From: Owenia fusiformis | Lineage: Eukaryota; Annelida; Polychaeta; Sabellida; Oweniidae | Direction: 5' to 3' | Length of the DNA stretch: 64,000 nt | Assembly (NCBI GenBank): GCA_903813345.2 | Contig: CAIIXF020000011.1 | Location: forward strand, 35,376,166 to 35,440,165 | Shown: piece by piece, positions 11,512 through 23,870 of the stretch | Layout of the letters: every line of letters begins with the position of its first letter | Position numbering within the stretch: position 1 is the stretch's first letter | Program-made: the position numbers and the translations under genes | The notes under the pieces: generated by a model | Databases searched by the model: none | What the model was told of the DNA's origin: nothing | The model's input: only the letters and a program-made list of their open reading frames with translations

Positions 11512-13220
11512 TTTTTTTCAATTTCAAAATAATTTATTTCAGTTTTCATTACAAAAATTACAACATTATACAGGCTATGACACCCCAGGGGGTGTATGAC
11601 TGCCCATAATTAAATTTACAATAAACATGATAAACTGTGAACATTTAAAGTGGTACATAGGTCAATACAATAATATAATATAAATACAATATACAAATAC
11701 AATAATATGAGACAATAAAGAAATGAAATAAATGTTTTGGTTACTCTGTACTCAGGAGGTCAATTTTCAAACGAGATATGAGTGAATTTAATGGTTTATT
11801 TCTAATATCTTCATTGAGGGAATTCCATATATATGAACCATGGACCTTAATAGAATTTTCACAAATTCTGGTTCTATGTTTAGGAATATCTAAGTTATGA
11901 CCAAATCGAGTTATACGTTGATGTATGTTTTCTCTAGTTTTGAAATAGTGATCGTATAATTTAGAAGGGAACTGTACAGATTTGCTTATAACTTTTTTCA
12001 TGAATGAAACAGTTTGGATTGTGTGAATATGATAAATATTAAGTATTTTAAGATCTTGAAAAATTGGGAATGTGTGAGCTAATCTATCTGAATTTGTTAT
12101 TAATCTAACAAATTTCTTTTGCAATATCAGTAGTTTATTTAATAGATTCTTACAAGCATTTCCCCATAAAATATTACAGTAATTAAGATGAGAAAAAATC
12201 AGAGAGTTATATATTATCATCTTTGAATTTAAAGTATGAGCATAATTTGTTCGATATAACATTCCTATAACATTTGAAACTTTTCTATGAAGAGCATTGA
12301 TATGGGGAGCCCAAGATAATTTTGAATCAATAATTACTCCCAGGAATCTCATCTACTTTTTCAAGGTTAGAATTTGCAATTTTTATTTCATTGTTCACAG
12401 ATATATTTCTTTTATTTCCAAAGACCATGTATTTTGTTTTCTTAACATTTAAAGTGAGTTTATTGGCCAACAACCAATCATTGATGTCACACAGTTCAGA
12501 ATTTACGGTTGTGGTCAAATTATCAAGATTGGAATCACTACATAATATATTAGTGTCATCCGCATAAATCACCAGTTTGAGTTTATCAGAAACTAGATAG
12601 AAATCATTTACAAATATGATAAATAGGAGGGGGCCTAGAACAGACCCTTGGGGTACTCCACAGTTAACGATTGCTTCTTCAGACAAATATTTCTCGGATA
12701 AACTTTTAGAGTATTCAGTTTTCATTTTTCGATTTGATAAATAAGATGAAAACCATGAAAGTGCAATTCCTCTTATACCATAATGTTCCATTTTTTAAGT
12801 AATATTGCATGATTAACAGTATCAAAAGCTTTTGATAGATCCAAATATATTCCGATACAATATTCTTTGTTATCTAATGAATGTCTGACATTTTCAATAA
12901 ATTCTAGGAGTGCCATGTAAGTTGATCTATGTTTCCGAAAGCCGTACTGGTGTAAATACAATAATTCATATTTCTCTAAAAAAGTAGATACTTTGTCATG
13001 CATTATTTTTTCAAACATCTTAGCAAATACACTTAAAATAGATATTGGTCTATAGTTTGTGAATTTATCATGTTCCCCCTTTTTGAAAATTGGAATAACT
13101 TTAGCAAGTTTAAGTTCTTCAGGAAAAATACCTGTGGTCATAGAGAGGTTATAAATGAAAGTAAGAGGATCAGCTATATGATCATGTAATACTTTAACAA
13201 CTTTTGGTTTAATATCAATA
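11512..13220 (-). pseudogene. Truncated LINE reverse transcriptase (Jockey/CR1-like)
   Basis: Non-LTR retrotransposon ORF2 relic on the minus strand. Reading down from about 13215: thumb-side start with LAKVIPIFKKG and NYRPIS (RT blocks 1-2), DLSKAFDTVNH (block 3, catalytic Asp), GVPQGSVLGPLLFIIFVND (block 4), YADDTN (block 5, catalytic pair, about 12560), then FLGVIID and the conserved C-terminal region to a stop at 11741. Two single-base frame breaks split it, near 12790 and near 12350, yet internal stops are otherwise absent, so decay is modest. The endonuclease and ORF1 are missing, as in a usual 5' truncation. 11512-11740 is 3' UTR, ending in an A-run on the minus strand (T-run at 11512-11519 on plus). 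Confidence 0.9.
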
Positions 13221-14806
13221 TATCAATATTAATACAACCTAGACTGGACAACACACATACAAACAGTAGTATCGAAATCTAACAGACAGTGATAGCTTAT
13301 CCAGTTTTAAATCTTCTGTCAGCAAGCAGCTTAACAATTAAGCTCAGTTGTATTTTAGCAATAGGTCTATGGTACATTCTTAAAATGTGTTATTGTTCTA
13401 TACAAATGATTATTGAATATGGCCTACAATATGTACTTTTCTACGAACGGGAGCATCGACCTTGGGGAAGATGCCTCCTTAAAGTGTCTCACATATTGGA
13501 TCAAAACTTGCCATGCAAACTTGTTAGTCTACTTTACTGGCCCCCCCTTGCTGTGATAAGGAACCCAAAACACATTAAAACGTAAACATAAACCAATTAG
13601 TCACTTCACTATGAAAGTGGGGGTGTTAGCAAATGAATTGAATTACCCTTTGCATTCGTTTGACTTCACTTCTTAAAGAGAGCTTCGTCTTCACTCTTTC
13701 AAACTAAAATAAACCTGTGAACTCACCGCGCCAATCAGTGTTCGTCGACCAAATTTGACCGACGTTCTATATACGGTCATTCCTTCTGACGTCATCGTTG
13801 AGCTCGGAATTAACCAATGACATGCGCATATTTAATTAGCACGCATTTGCATATGTTTCTTCAAGCTCGCTGACTGATGAAAGAAAGGTCAGCGCGTAGG
13901 TCAGAAGTGATTTATTACACAAACTGTCACCGGTACCCGTCGTATGGGCGGGGCTACTAAACTGTAATATGGTCTCTACTAGGCAGAGTGTACTTTAACT
14001 AGACTCTGCGCGCAGGGTAGTATTGAATAATTTTTTTGATGATCTAAATGTTTGTGGTTTATAAAAAAATGTGATATATTTTAGTTAGAAACACATTAAT
14101 TAATATATTCATTCAAACAGCACTAGAATGCGGGAAGAAAGAGCAATGGTGACAAAATGCAGACAGAATTTCCGTAAGGGTTTCAAACATTTCTGGACAC
14201 AATCATACATGTACTTCATGTGTACTGTTATTTTTAGTGCTGTATTTATAGATATAATTCCACGTATTAAAATCATATTTTCCAGCAATGACTTCAAATT
14301 CGGAACCACACCCATATCCAAACATGTGTAAACATTGACCATGTGCATATAAATTCAGATTTCACGAGCTCTTTCCTATTCGAGTACCTCATACACCCCT
14401 GCATGGACTTGAGTTGGATTCGCCTTTTATACGTGAGCCGATACACATCGCAAACGCTGATTGGATAAAGATTGCGAGAATCTTCAAGTGGAGAAGTGTT
14501 TCATGATTTCAGTGTACATTTTAAAATGATTTGTTAACCATAGATCTATTTTTTAAATGTTAAGGTTCAAATTGTATTCTATTCAAATTATATCACTGTT
14601 AAACTATATCTATCTATAAACTATCTGCTTTAAATGGGCTTATTAGCCTTTTGCGGATTATTGATGTAGATGTAGATGTAAATGTACGTCTCTTTGTACT
14701 CTCACAACATACTTTTCTAATGCTATATTGTATATTTCCTAAAGTCTCTCTCACATTCTTTAGTTAATTTTACTATACTATCAATAACTTCAAATACTAC
14801 TATGTA
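13221..14806. other. No gene recognised
   Basis: Mixed-composition DNA with a GC-richer part at 13700-14000 (several GACGT and GCGC words). The ORFs here overlap each other on both strands and show no family motif. Confidence 0.4.
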
Positions 14807-15714
14807 CAGGGTGTTCAAAAAAAAACGCAACCCAATGAAATCGCTATATCTTGGAAAATTCTTATCCAATTTTGTTCATATTTTCAGGAAAGAAAGAAGA
14901 GACTGTGTATGTATAGCTCCTGTTGTTAGTTTGTTGTAAAACATGATGAATTGTACACCTGCTCAAAAGGCAGTAGTACATGGAAAATACGAAAAACGCG
15001 AATGGAAAATCACTATATCTTGGAAAATACTAATTCAATTATGTTCATTTTTTCAGGAAAAGAAAGAAGATATTGTGTATGTATAGCTCATGTTGTTCGT
15101 AAGTTGTAAAACATGATGCATTGGACACCTGCCCAAAAGTCAGTTGTTCTGGGAAAATACGAAAAAGGTGACTGCCACAGCAATAAAACCTAATAACAAC
15201 TTTCTAACCATAGTGTTTTGGCACTTCAGATTTGGCACAAATTATCCTCATTCAATGCATGGTGAATTTGTGGAGTTTCATCAAAATCACTTCAGGGACT
15301 TTACAGTTATGGTCAAAATGCCTTCTGAAGTCTGCCTGAACCAGGGCGTTTGACTGAGATTTGAAAGCATTTTGACCATAACTGTAGTCTCTGAAGTGAT
15401 TTTAATTTCACTTTAGGGATTTACCATACAGTGAATGCAGATGATTTGTGCCAAATTTAAAGAGCCAAAACACTATGGCTAAGAAGTTATTTAGTTTTTT
15501 CGCGGTTGCAGTCATCCCTGACTGGGTTTTTCGTATTTTCCTAGTATAACTGTCATTTGAGCAGGAGTCCAATGCATCATTTTTGACAACTAACCAACTA
15601 CAGGAGCTATACATACACAGTCTCTTCTTTCTTTCCTGAAAAAATAAACATAATTAAACGAGTATTTTTCAAGATATAGCTATTTCTTTGGGTTGCGTTT
15701 TTTTGAACACCCTG
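14807..15714. mobile_element. Mariner-like foldback element, TA-flanked
   Basis: TA (14805-14806 and 15715-15716) flanks inverted ends beginning CAGGGTGTTCAAAAA. Inverted similarity extends well past 100 bp (for example GAAAGAAGAGACTGTGTATG on the left against its complement near 15600-15625). Three copies of one short coding segment can be read: M-M-N-C-TPAQKAVVHGKYEK near 14942, M-M-H-W-TPAQKSVVLGKYEKGD near 15112, and a reverse-strand TPAQMTVILGKYEK near 15570. It resembles the start of a Tc1/mariner-type transposase. The catalytic part is absent. Confidence 0.75.
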
Positions 15715-16254
15715 TACATACAGTTGTTTTTGTTTTTCTATTATTACAGTCTGTTTGTTTTCCTTATATAATACATTAGCACTCTACTATACCTAGCCCC
15801 TAGAAATGCATAAGATACTTTGTTTGTCTAATTTTATTGTTTAGTATATTTTTGAAAGTACCTTATTATTAACATTCCAACAGTCATCCAATAAACCATT
15901 AATAAGGAACAGACAATAAAAACAAATACCAAAAAATCATTATCATAAGCCAAATAGGTTGCTCATGAACACCAAATGAAAGGTATAGTAGAGTGATTAG
16001 TTGTATTCTAATTTCTAATGTCTATGTTTTGTTCTCTGGTAAGAAATATGTTAAATCCAGTCATGACTTTTATGTCCAGTGCTGGTTTCACATCACATCA
16101 GCTCCAAGTAAGACGTTTTCCATGTAGTAGAACACTAGCTCTCTTTCCTCTGAGTACTTGGAGCATTCATATAAGTAGTGATCTACTGCCTACCCTTAAT
16201 ACAGGCAACCTCATCTCTAAATAAATTTAAGACAAGAACACAAATGTGTACAAA
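15715..16254. other. No gene recognised
   Basis: AT-rich DNA; a 68-codon ORF at 16018 has no recognisable motif. Confidence 0.4.
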
Positions 16255-16940
16255 ATGTCCCCACCTATGGGTGATCCCGTCAAATGGTTATCCTAAAAAT
16301 GAGTAGACAAGACTTTACCGACACAATTTGAGGATGGAAAATCCAAAATGGCCACCTTAAAATTTACCCAGGATGCCAAAAAATTAGTCAGTTCTAGATT
16401 TTCATACTAAGAACCACCCCTGAAAACTTGAAATTGATCCGTCACACAGTTAACCAGAAAACATGTAAACAAGACTTTACATTATTTATAAAGCTACTAA
16501 ATAGTTAAAGTATGAAAACTGAAAAACACCATTTAATATGATACAAAGTATTATCGCACGTTAACTTTTCTTAAAACATTCAAAATGGCTGACATGACTG
16601 AGCTAACAGTTTCAAAACCTAATCAGATATAGAATGAAGTGAGCTGAACAAGATGTTGAAGTTTTAAAAGCAACTGTGAAGCCGTTTTTCTTAAAGTTTG
16701 CAGACAAGGATTTTAGCATTTGACTTCAAAATGGCCGACAGGAAGTAGGTATCGAATTAATTTTTTTCATCGACATCTGTATGCACTCATAAGTTATCCC
16801 TGAAAATTTGAAGGTGATATCTGTAGCGGTTTTGGAGAAAACTGCCGGACGTATGGACAAACGGACAGACGAACAGACAGATGGACAGACGGACGCGCCT
16901 AGGCCAACAATATGGCCCCACACTATGTGGTGGGGACATA
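16255..16940 (+). mobile_element. Helitron-like family D
   Basis: The left tag TGTCCCCACC (about 16256-16265) is the reverse complement of GGTGGGGACA at the right end (16929-16938), where CCCCAC...GTGGGG forms a hairpin. Just inside the right end is an ACGG/ACAG microsatellite (GGACAAACGGACAGACGAAC region, 16855-16895). The body has AAAATGGCCACC and CAAAATGGCTGAC segments and resembles the family E units at 9-11 kb. Non-coding. Confidence 0.65.
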
Positions 16941-19160
16941 ATAATATTTTAGCATTCTATGTGTAATTACATAATCTATATGTTCTGAAAAAAATGAGAG
17001 GGATATGTGAAGAAATCACAATATGAGAGCATTTTTATCAGAATATATGGATCGCCCCTTGTAGTCCTGGATTGTGATGCTTGAACTTGTATGATGGGGG
17101 AGTGGGGGAGGGGAGCATTTGAGATTGTTTCTTTCATGTCGGATTATGGTTTTGGTTAAGGTAATTTCATTTAAGGGAAAGTTCATAGCCTCGTTTTAGA
17201 TACACAGCTTGAGGCCAGATAACTGTAGGCGAAGATAACAAAAACATGAATGAAGACAGGTGGCTCTGGGTATGTTTCCCCCATTATAGGCGCTAGGAAA
17301 TTGCTAAATTGAGTTTGTCTATTTTCTCCGAAAAAGGCGTGCTTTTGATCAAGGTCGCCATCTTGGATTTAGAAGTGGGCACCTTTAATTTTCAATTACT
17401 AGTTCACCTTGATTTGGCAATTTACGAAGCGCAGGTATCATTTTCTTGGTCTTTGGAACCATATTGATGCGGTGAGCTAATTTCATTTCACATTTTTAGG
17501 CCAGAGGTGGCCAGGCAGAATTTAATTGTCAGCTGATTTTAGTATTTGTGAAATCTGTGCCCATACATACTCTGGAGGGTTGCAGTCTGACTTATTTTTA
17601 GTGCAAATTAATCTTTCAAAATCTGAGTCTATTTTGGCCATTTAATTGAGCTTTTGACTTTGAGAGTTTCTGCCAGTTTTCATTCTTATTTTGCTGCTAA
17701 GCGCTCATTTGAGTTCAGGGATATTTTGCAACCTCAGAGCATAGTATTATTACTGCTCGTTGAGACTCAGGGTAATCTCAGAACAGTTGAGCGCCATATT
17801 AAACAGAGATCTTATAATATTTGCCTCATATTTTCTTAGAATCTCAAAAAGCTGAATGTAAAACTTTTGATAAACTTATTTTGGAACGAGATCTGAATTC
17901 ATGACCATATAAGGTAATTTTCTGAACACAGCATTACTACGTTTTATTAAAGATTAAAACGCCATATTTGATTCACTTGCATAACCATTACATATTGTGC
18001 CTTCGAAACTTGATTATTATATGAACTGGTGAAAGATTTTTCTACTGCTGATACTTTTATAGCTTTTGCATTAAGTAACCAGGTGCTCCAGGCGCTCCAT
18101 CAGGAGCTGGAATTTTGTGTCATTTATTTTCTAGGGGCGATTAACTGTTCAACCCATAGCGCCTTGATATTGCCTTCAAAGGCTAGATTTTTGTACTTTC
18201 ATTTTTTTAGGCGCTCTGATCTCAGCTCTGTGTAACAGTGTATATTTATAACTTTATAGTTCCATAGTTGGTATTTTGCAACTAGTCAGATTCATTATTG
18301 TCTCACAGTCAGTGAAAAAGTAATTTTGATACAAGTATATTTTATTTATTTTTGTACCATACAAGAGAATATTTACATACAATTAAACAATCATCTTAAG
18401 AACCTGCTTATTTTGTTGTGTTATAGTTTGTTATTGAGCTGATTAAGATTAAATCCACAGTAAACTTCCCTTAGATTAAAGGGGTGTCGACTTTTGGCTT
18501 GCAACCGAAGAAACCTCAAGAAAAGCCGGAGACTGCCGAAGATTTTATTTGCAAACGATGTTGGCCGAAGGTACAATGAATGTGAAGAGGACGTCTCCAA
18601 CTGGTCAAAAAGAGAGGCTCGGCATTCTCCGTTAGATTGAATCGGCAAAATTCGGTTGCATGGCTACCTTCGGCTGCATGGCCCAACCTCGATTGAATGG
18701 AAAAGATGCTGTCCCTAGATTAAAGCCATTTCAGTCATCTTCACATTTTACTGGGTTCCCTGATTCCTTCATATAGCTATTTGTTCAATTAGTAATTTTA
18801 GCTTTTAATTCCATTTAAAGGGGGCAGCACAGCATAGTTAGCTTTTGATACTACATTTATTAGTTTCCTTTTCTCCATACATCCTTTTACTTTACATTTT
18901 TTACTTAAGGGGGCAGCACCTTACTGAATCATTTATAAACAATACAGCTTCATTCATCCCATCTTTTCGTAACTTACGCCAACCGTTCATTTCACTCTAC
19001 AATAACGTAATTTATACAGGGTTAACTTTGTGAATTGTTGGTTGTGCTTCATTCCCTTGTACGTAGCAGTTTTGGGAGACTGTCCTGAGCTGTTACAATG
19101 TCATTTGAAGTCAGTGGGATTATTATAATGCCCATAGATTGTCAAATAAAGAAGGTGTGA
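16941..19160. other. No gene recognised; one GC-richer insert
   Basis: Mostly AT-rich. 18480-18710 stands out as GC-richer with repeated CCGAAG/TTCGG words and is bracketed by CCCTTAGATTAAA (18468) and CCCTAGATTAAA (18712), so it may be an insertion. GGGGGCAGCAC occurs twice (18822, 18911). Confidence 0.4.
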
Positions 19161-19165
19161 CTCAG

Positions 19166-19360
19166 TGTTAGCTTGTATTCGCAAATGCAACTATAGCCTG
19201 TCAGCTACCAGATTAACCTAATATTTTATAGGTAACTTATTTAAATATGAATTGTACATGCCACTATTCCATTCATATCTAAATGAATTGGTCATAAAAT
19301 AGTAAGTCAATCCGGTAGTCAACAGGTGTTAGTTGCATTCGCAAATACAAGGTTAGACAG
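19166..19360. mobile_element. Small foldback element
   Basis: The left half 19166-19220 (GTTAGCTTGTATTCGCAAAT, GCAACTATAGCCTGTCAG, CTACC) is inverted against 19310-19360, and the inner parts also pair (TTTTATAGGTAACTTA against TAAGT-TACTATTTTATG). The whole 195 bp can fold into one hairpin. No coding content. Confidence 0.7.
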
Positions 19361-19389
19361 CAGGGGTTTAATCTCTTAATCCTTTCACT

Positions 19390-19421
19390 CCAAGTCACAC
19401 CAGGATTATGGTGTGACTTGG
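19390..19421. repeat. Perfect 12-bp palindrome
   Basis: CCAAGTCACACC (19390-19401), 8-nt loop, GGTGTGACTTGG (19410-19421). Confidence 0.9.
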
Positions 19422-20640
19422 TTAGTAATAAAATTATCTTTTACACCAAATAACATCATAAATGTCCCATTTACACCATACCCTGATTACTAGTGTATGA
19501 CATTATTTACCTTACAGAATTCAGCTCTTCTGTTTTCTATGACTTCCTGCATATGTTTAACTTTTAACCCTGTCATCACGTGACACCATGTGCTATCTGG
19601 GCGTTGCCATATTGGATATAATAAAATAAGTTGATTTGAAAAGGTACGTCTGTTTTTATCTTACATGAACAACGTACTTTAGACTACAGGAATTTGCACA
19701 ACTCTTATTGATAAATTATGCTTGTCAAAGAGAAATATCTGTTCAGCAAACAAAGCAAGTGTTATATGTATTTTCTAACGATTGAACGAAGTGAATAAGT
19801 TCAAAAATGATTTAATGCTGAAGTGTTATGACACTTTTAATTTGGCACTAAATACGATACCAAGGCTCGAATTTGTTTGTTGGGTGTACTGTCGTGTGAT
19901 TGGTTATGGTTTGTTCAGGTAAATTGGTCACTTAGGCTTCTTATGCGGACCAGATAGGTTGTTCACTTAATTTACCAGATATTTTATTTATTTTAAGGTA
20001 AATATTTGTTAATGTAAGAAAACCATTAGAAGGCATTTGTTAAATACAGTTTAATATATTTCAATATTTTACATTAGAGCTTTGGAGCCTACACCATCGT
20101 CAGTTTCAGCTTAGGATGTAGGTAGACCTCCTATCTAAATACAATAGATTAGGTACTTCTTACACTTGGTGAGAAGGGTCTCCGTGAAACTGACAAAAGT
20201 TCAAAACAACTTAGACATGTTATTCATTATCTTATTTTATCAAAGTAATCTTGAAACTTGAAAAGGGGACAGGCCATTAAGAGGCCATTCTCTGACTTAA
20301 TCATTTTTTCAAAAGTGTGAAAATAAAAAACCTCATGAAAAGTTCTTAAAATATTCTAAATAATAAGTTGAATATTTATATTTAATGATGGCACGAGCAA
20401 AAGTCTGAAAATTAACATGGAATGAGGGGTTCTGACGGATGCAAAAGATGGTAGATTTGTGATGAAGAAATAGATGTTTTTGCAGTAACAACACAATTAC
20501 CTCCACTGTGCAAAATGTGCGGTATCTCTCGTTTGATTTCAAGAGATTTGGACAAATAGTTTGTATATATCTCTAGAATCCCCCAAAATATAGTTAGATA
20601 TGATATCTCTGATACGGACAAATTTGCGTATTGAACCAGT
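19422..20640. other. No gene recognised
   Basis: No supported exon or element; ORFs under 70 codons without motifs. Confidence 0.4.
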
Positions 20641-20644
20641 TCTA

Positions 20645-23600
20645 CTTAACTATTTGATGGTATGCCACAGAATAGGCCCCATATTATACCCGTGGTAATC
20701 AGGAGATTTGCTAACTATATTATACATCTTCTATCTATACTCTTAAAACATTGACTATACTTTACTATTCATACAATATCGGACATGAAGAACAGGAGAT
20801 ACGCTGCCTATTCTGTGCTAAAATCAGCAGATATCAGCTTATATCAGGAGATACTCTCATATCAGACTTCCCAAAACAGGAGATACGGTAACTATACGAA
20901 ATGACGTCATCAAGTCTCATTATTTGCGACGCTAATTAGGTAACATCACTTATCTGGCTTATTAACAATTACTCCGGTAGTTAAGTCATTAAATAAACAA
21001 ATAGGGAGAATCTGAACCATATTCTTTATTTCTTGTTTATCAATAAAGTTTAATGTTAATAAAATAAAGAACCATAATTTTAGCACTTAGGTTTACAGCA
21101 TTCTTCGGTACATAATGTAATGTTAATAACAATTTATTATTGAATAATTAATCCGTATGTTAGGGTTAATAGATTAATCTCTACAGCTGATGGCTCTTAA
21201 TTCAAAAAAAAAAAAAAATTCAAAATAAGTTTTTTCATATATATTTGATTGTATAATGTCCATCATGTTATGATTAACATTGTGTTAAATATTTGATTCA
21301 ATCAATAAATTAAAAATCATTGTAAAGTTGATTTTTGAATTTTTAATTAATTAGTTTTCCTCACATTTTTATTCTAATGTTTGTCTGTCACACTAAGTTT
21401 ATAGCAAACAACATTTAAATCCCCCTCACACTCAGGTACAAACAACCATTCACTTTGTCAACCAAAACAACAGTCATGATACAGAACTGCTCAATATTCA
21501 ATAAACACATTATGCATTTTATACAGACCCGATATATTTCTCCGATTTCTTCTGACAAATCTCTGATAATAAATTAGGAAACATGCATTAAGTTTGCATG
21601 ATGCAAGTGGTGTTAAGCCATGCTAAAACAAAATTAAAACTTGAATTCTCTCACATTTTACAATTTATTTTTTCTGTTTTCAATATAAATATCTGAGATA
21701 TAAACCAGGGATATAAACAACAGATTAGTCCATGATGTAATACATTTGTTTCTACTACAATTGGACCATTTCTTTTTATTACAGCTAGTTTTATTTACCT
21801 TTCTTTGTTTTCGATTTTCAAATATATATATTCAAAAGGTGCGAGATTCGGTATGTTTAATTGTTTGATAATGAAGATAAAGAAGCGGGTTCATTTTACA
21901 TCAATTCCTAATGTTTCATCTGACAAAGCGATGCTTACACTTTGAGAAAATTGGAGCATGGAAAACAAACTGATGTAAATAACATATTGGACGTACAGTA
22001 CATATGTATATCAGAGCAATATGATAAGTAAAACTTTAATCCCCAATTATTCAATTTCTTTAATATGAGTTTCGTTGACACTGATAACTAATCCGTTTGT
22101 TTGTGGTAATGGATTAATTTCCTACAGCCAACAGTTCTAAGTTCCACAAAAATAATTTGAAAACTAAGTTTTTCATAATTATTTGATTGCATAATGTCCC
22201 TAATGTTATGATTAACATTGTGTTAAAATTTGGATTTAATTGATTGACTCAACGGAAAGCTAATTTTTAATTAATGGGTTTCCTGACATTTTTACTCCAT
22301 TGTTTCTCTGCCACATTACACAGGCACAAACAACCACCTGTATTCACTTTGCAAACCACAAAAATAGTCTTGACACAGAACTGCTCAAATTTTAGCTAAA
22401 TACATTGCGCATTTTAAACATGCCCATACCTAACAAGTAACGATTCCCTCCCCTTGGCCAACAATTCTTTCTAAATCATGCAGATTTTCGCCGTTCACAT
22501 ACATGTATTGATGTCAGAGCAATAGATTAATAGTTTAATCCCCAAGTTATTTTCAATTTCTATGAAATGAGTTTTGTTCACTGGTAACTAATCTGTTTGT
22601 TAGAGTCAATGGATTAATATCTAGAGCCGATTGTTTTTAATTCCACAAAAATAATAATTTGCAAATTAAGTTTTTCATATTTATTTGATTGTTTATTGTC
22701 CCTCATTCTATGATTAACATTGTGTTAAAATTTGAATTGAATCGATTAACTCATTGGAAAGTTAATTTTTTGATTTTTAATTGATGACTTTCTTAGCATT
22801 TTTACTCCATTGTTAACATTAATTTAAATCAAGCTAAATTTCTTTCTTTCTTCTTAAATATTTATTTTGTAAATATTTTTCAAATAGAAATAGAACAATC
22901 AAAATAATGTGTGACATTGGTAAATAACTGAGATGAGAAGGCCAGTAGAACGGTTGATCCTATTAACTGCCATGCAGTACATTCTTTGTTTTGTTAAGTA
23001 ATTAACCAGATCGATTGTACATCAAGTTGGACGAGAATAATCGCGTATAATATTTTTTAGAACCTAAATAATACAATGTAATTTGACATTTTCGGTTTAG
23101 ATTGGAAAATACTAGAAAATAATATTTTTTTTAATAGAAAAAATTCTAAATAAACTACAACCATCAGTTTGGATTGATAAATATGACCAAATAATATTTT
23201 GGAAAGACAGAATAAATATAAATTGGCGCAAATAATTCTAAAATACTGAATGGAAATATTATCACGCATCGTTTTACACAAATATCCGAAAATAAAACAT
23301 CTTTTAATATATTATTTATCGATTTCATCAAGTGTTAATGATAAAAATCATCTCTATCAATACTAAATCTGACTAAATAATGTGTATTAAGTGAATCTAT
23401 CAATTTTATTTTGTTTGTTTAATTACTTAACACTGACAGTGCATTGTCAATCATTAATAAGCCAGATAAGTTAAAGAAATAAGAAACGATGACGTCATTT
23501 CGTATAGTTAGCGTATCTTCTGTTTTTAGAGCTCTGATTTAATAGTATATCCTGAAATAGGCCAGGAGAAGCTGTTTTCCATAGAATCGGCGGGTATGTC

Positions 23601-23870
23601 TGGTTCTATAGGTCCAATAGAGTGGTATGCAAACTATTTGTTAGCCTAGATATATGACGCAGCCTATATTAGCTCATATTTCGTAGAGTTGAAAATAGTA
23701 CTAACTATACTAGTTGTCCGCCAAATCTCTTGGTATAGGTTGTGTCTCTACAACACAGGAGATACGGGAGATATTTCACACTATGACAGTTGATATTAGA
23801 GTATAGTTAACAGGAGATTCTATTACTATATAGCCTTTTTGGCACAGTGCTCGAAGTTATCGGTTATGAG
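20645..23870. mobile_element. AT-rich composite with inverted flanks
   Basis: Inverted arms: 20872-20965 (AAAACAGGAGATACGGTAAC, CTATACGAAATGACGTCATC, TTATCTGGCTTATTA) pairs with 23451-23528. Outside them both flanks carry several CAGGAGATA(C) words. The outermost ends resemble each other as inverted sequence only weakly. The inside (21000-23400) holds three direct copies of an AT-rich unit and no transposase. This may be a large non-autonomous DNA element; the exact ends are uncertain. Confidence 0.5.
21110..22850 (+). repeat. Three direct copies of an AT-rich unit
   Basis: Copies near 21140-21500, 22080-22430 and 22560-22830 share AATGGATTAAT, TTTTTCATA-TATTTGATTG, TTATGATTAACATTGTGTTA and CATTTTTACTCCATTGTTT in the same order. 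The first two also share ACAAACAACCA...CAGAACTGCTCAA. Confidence 0.75.
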
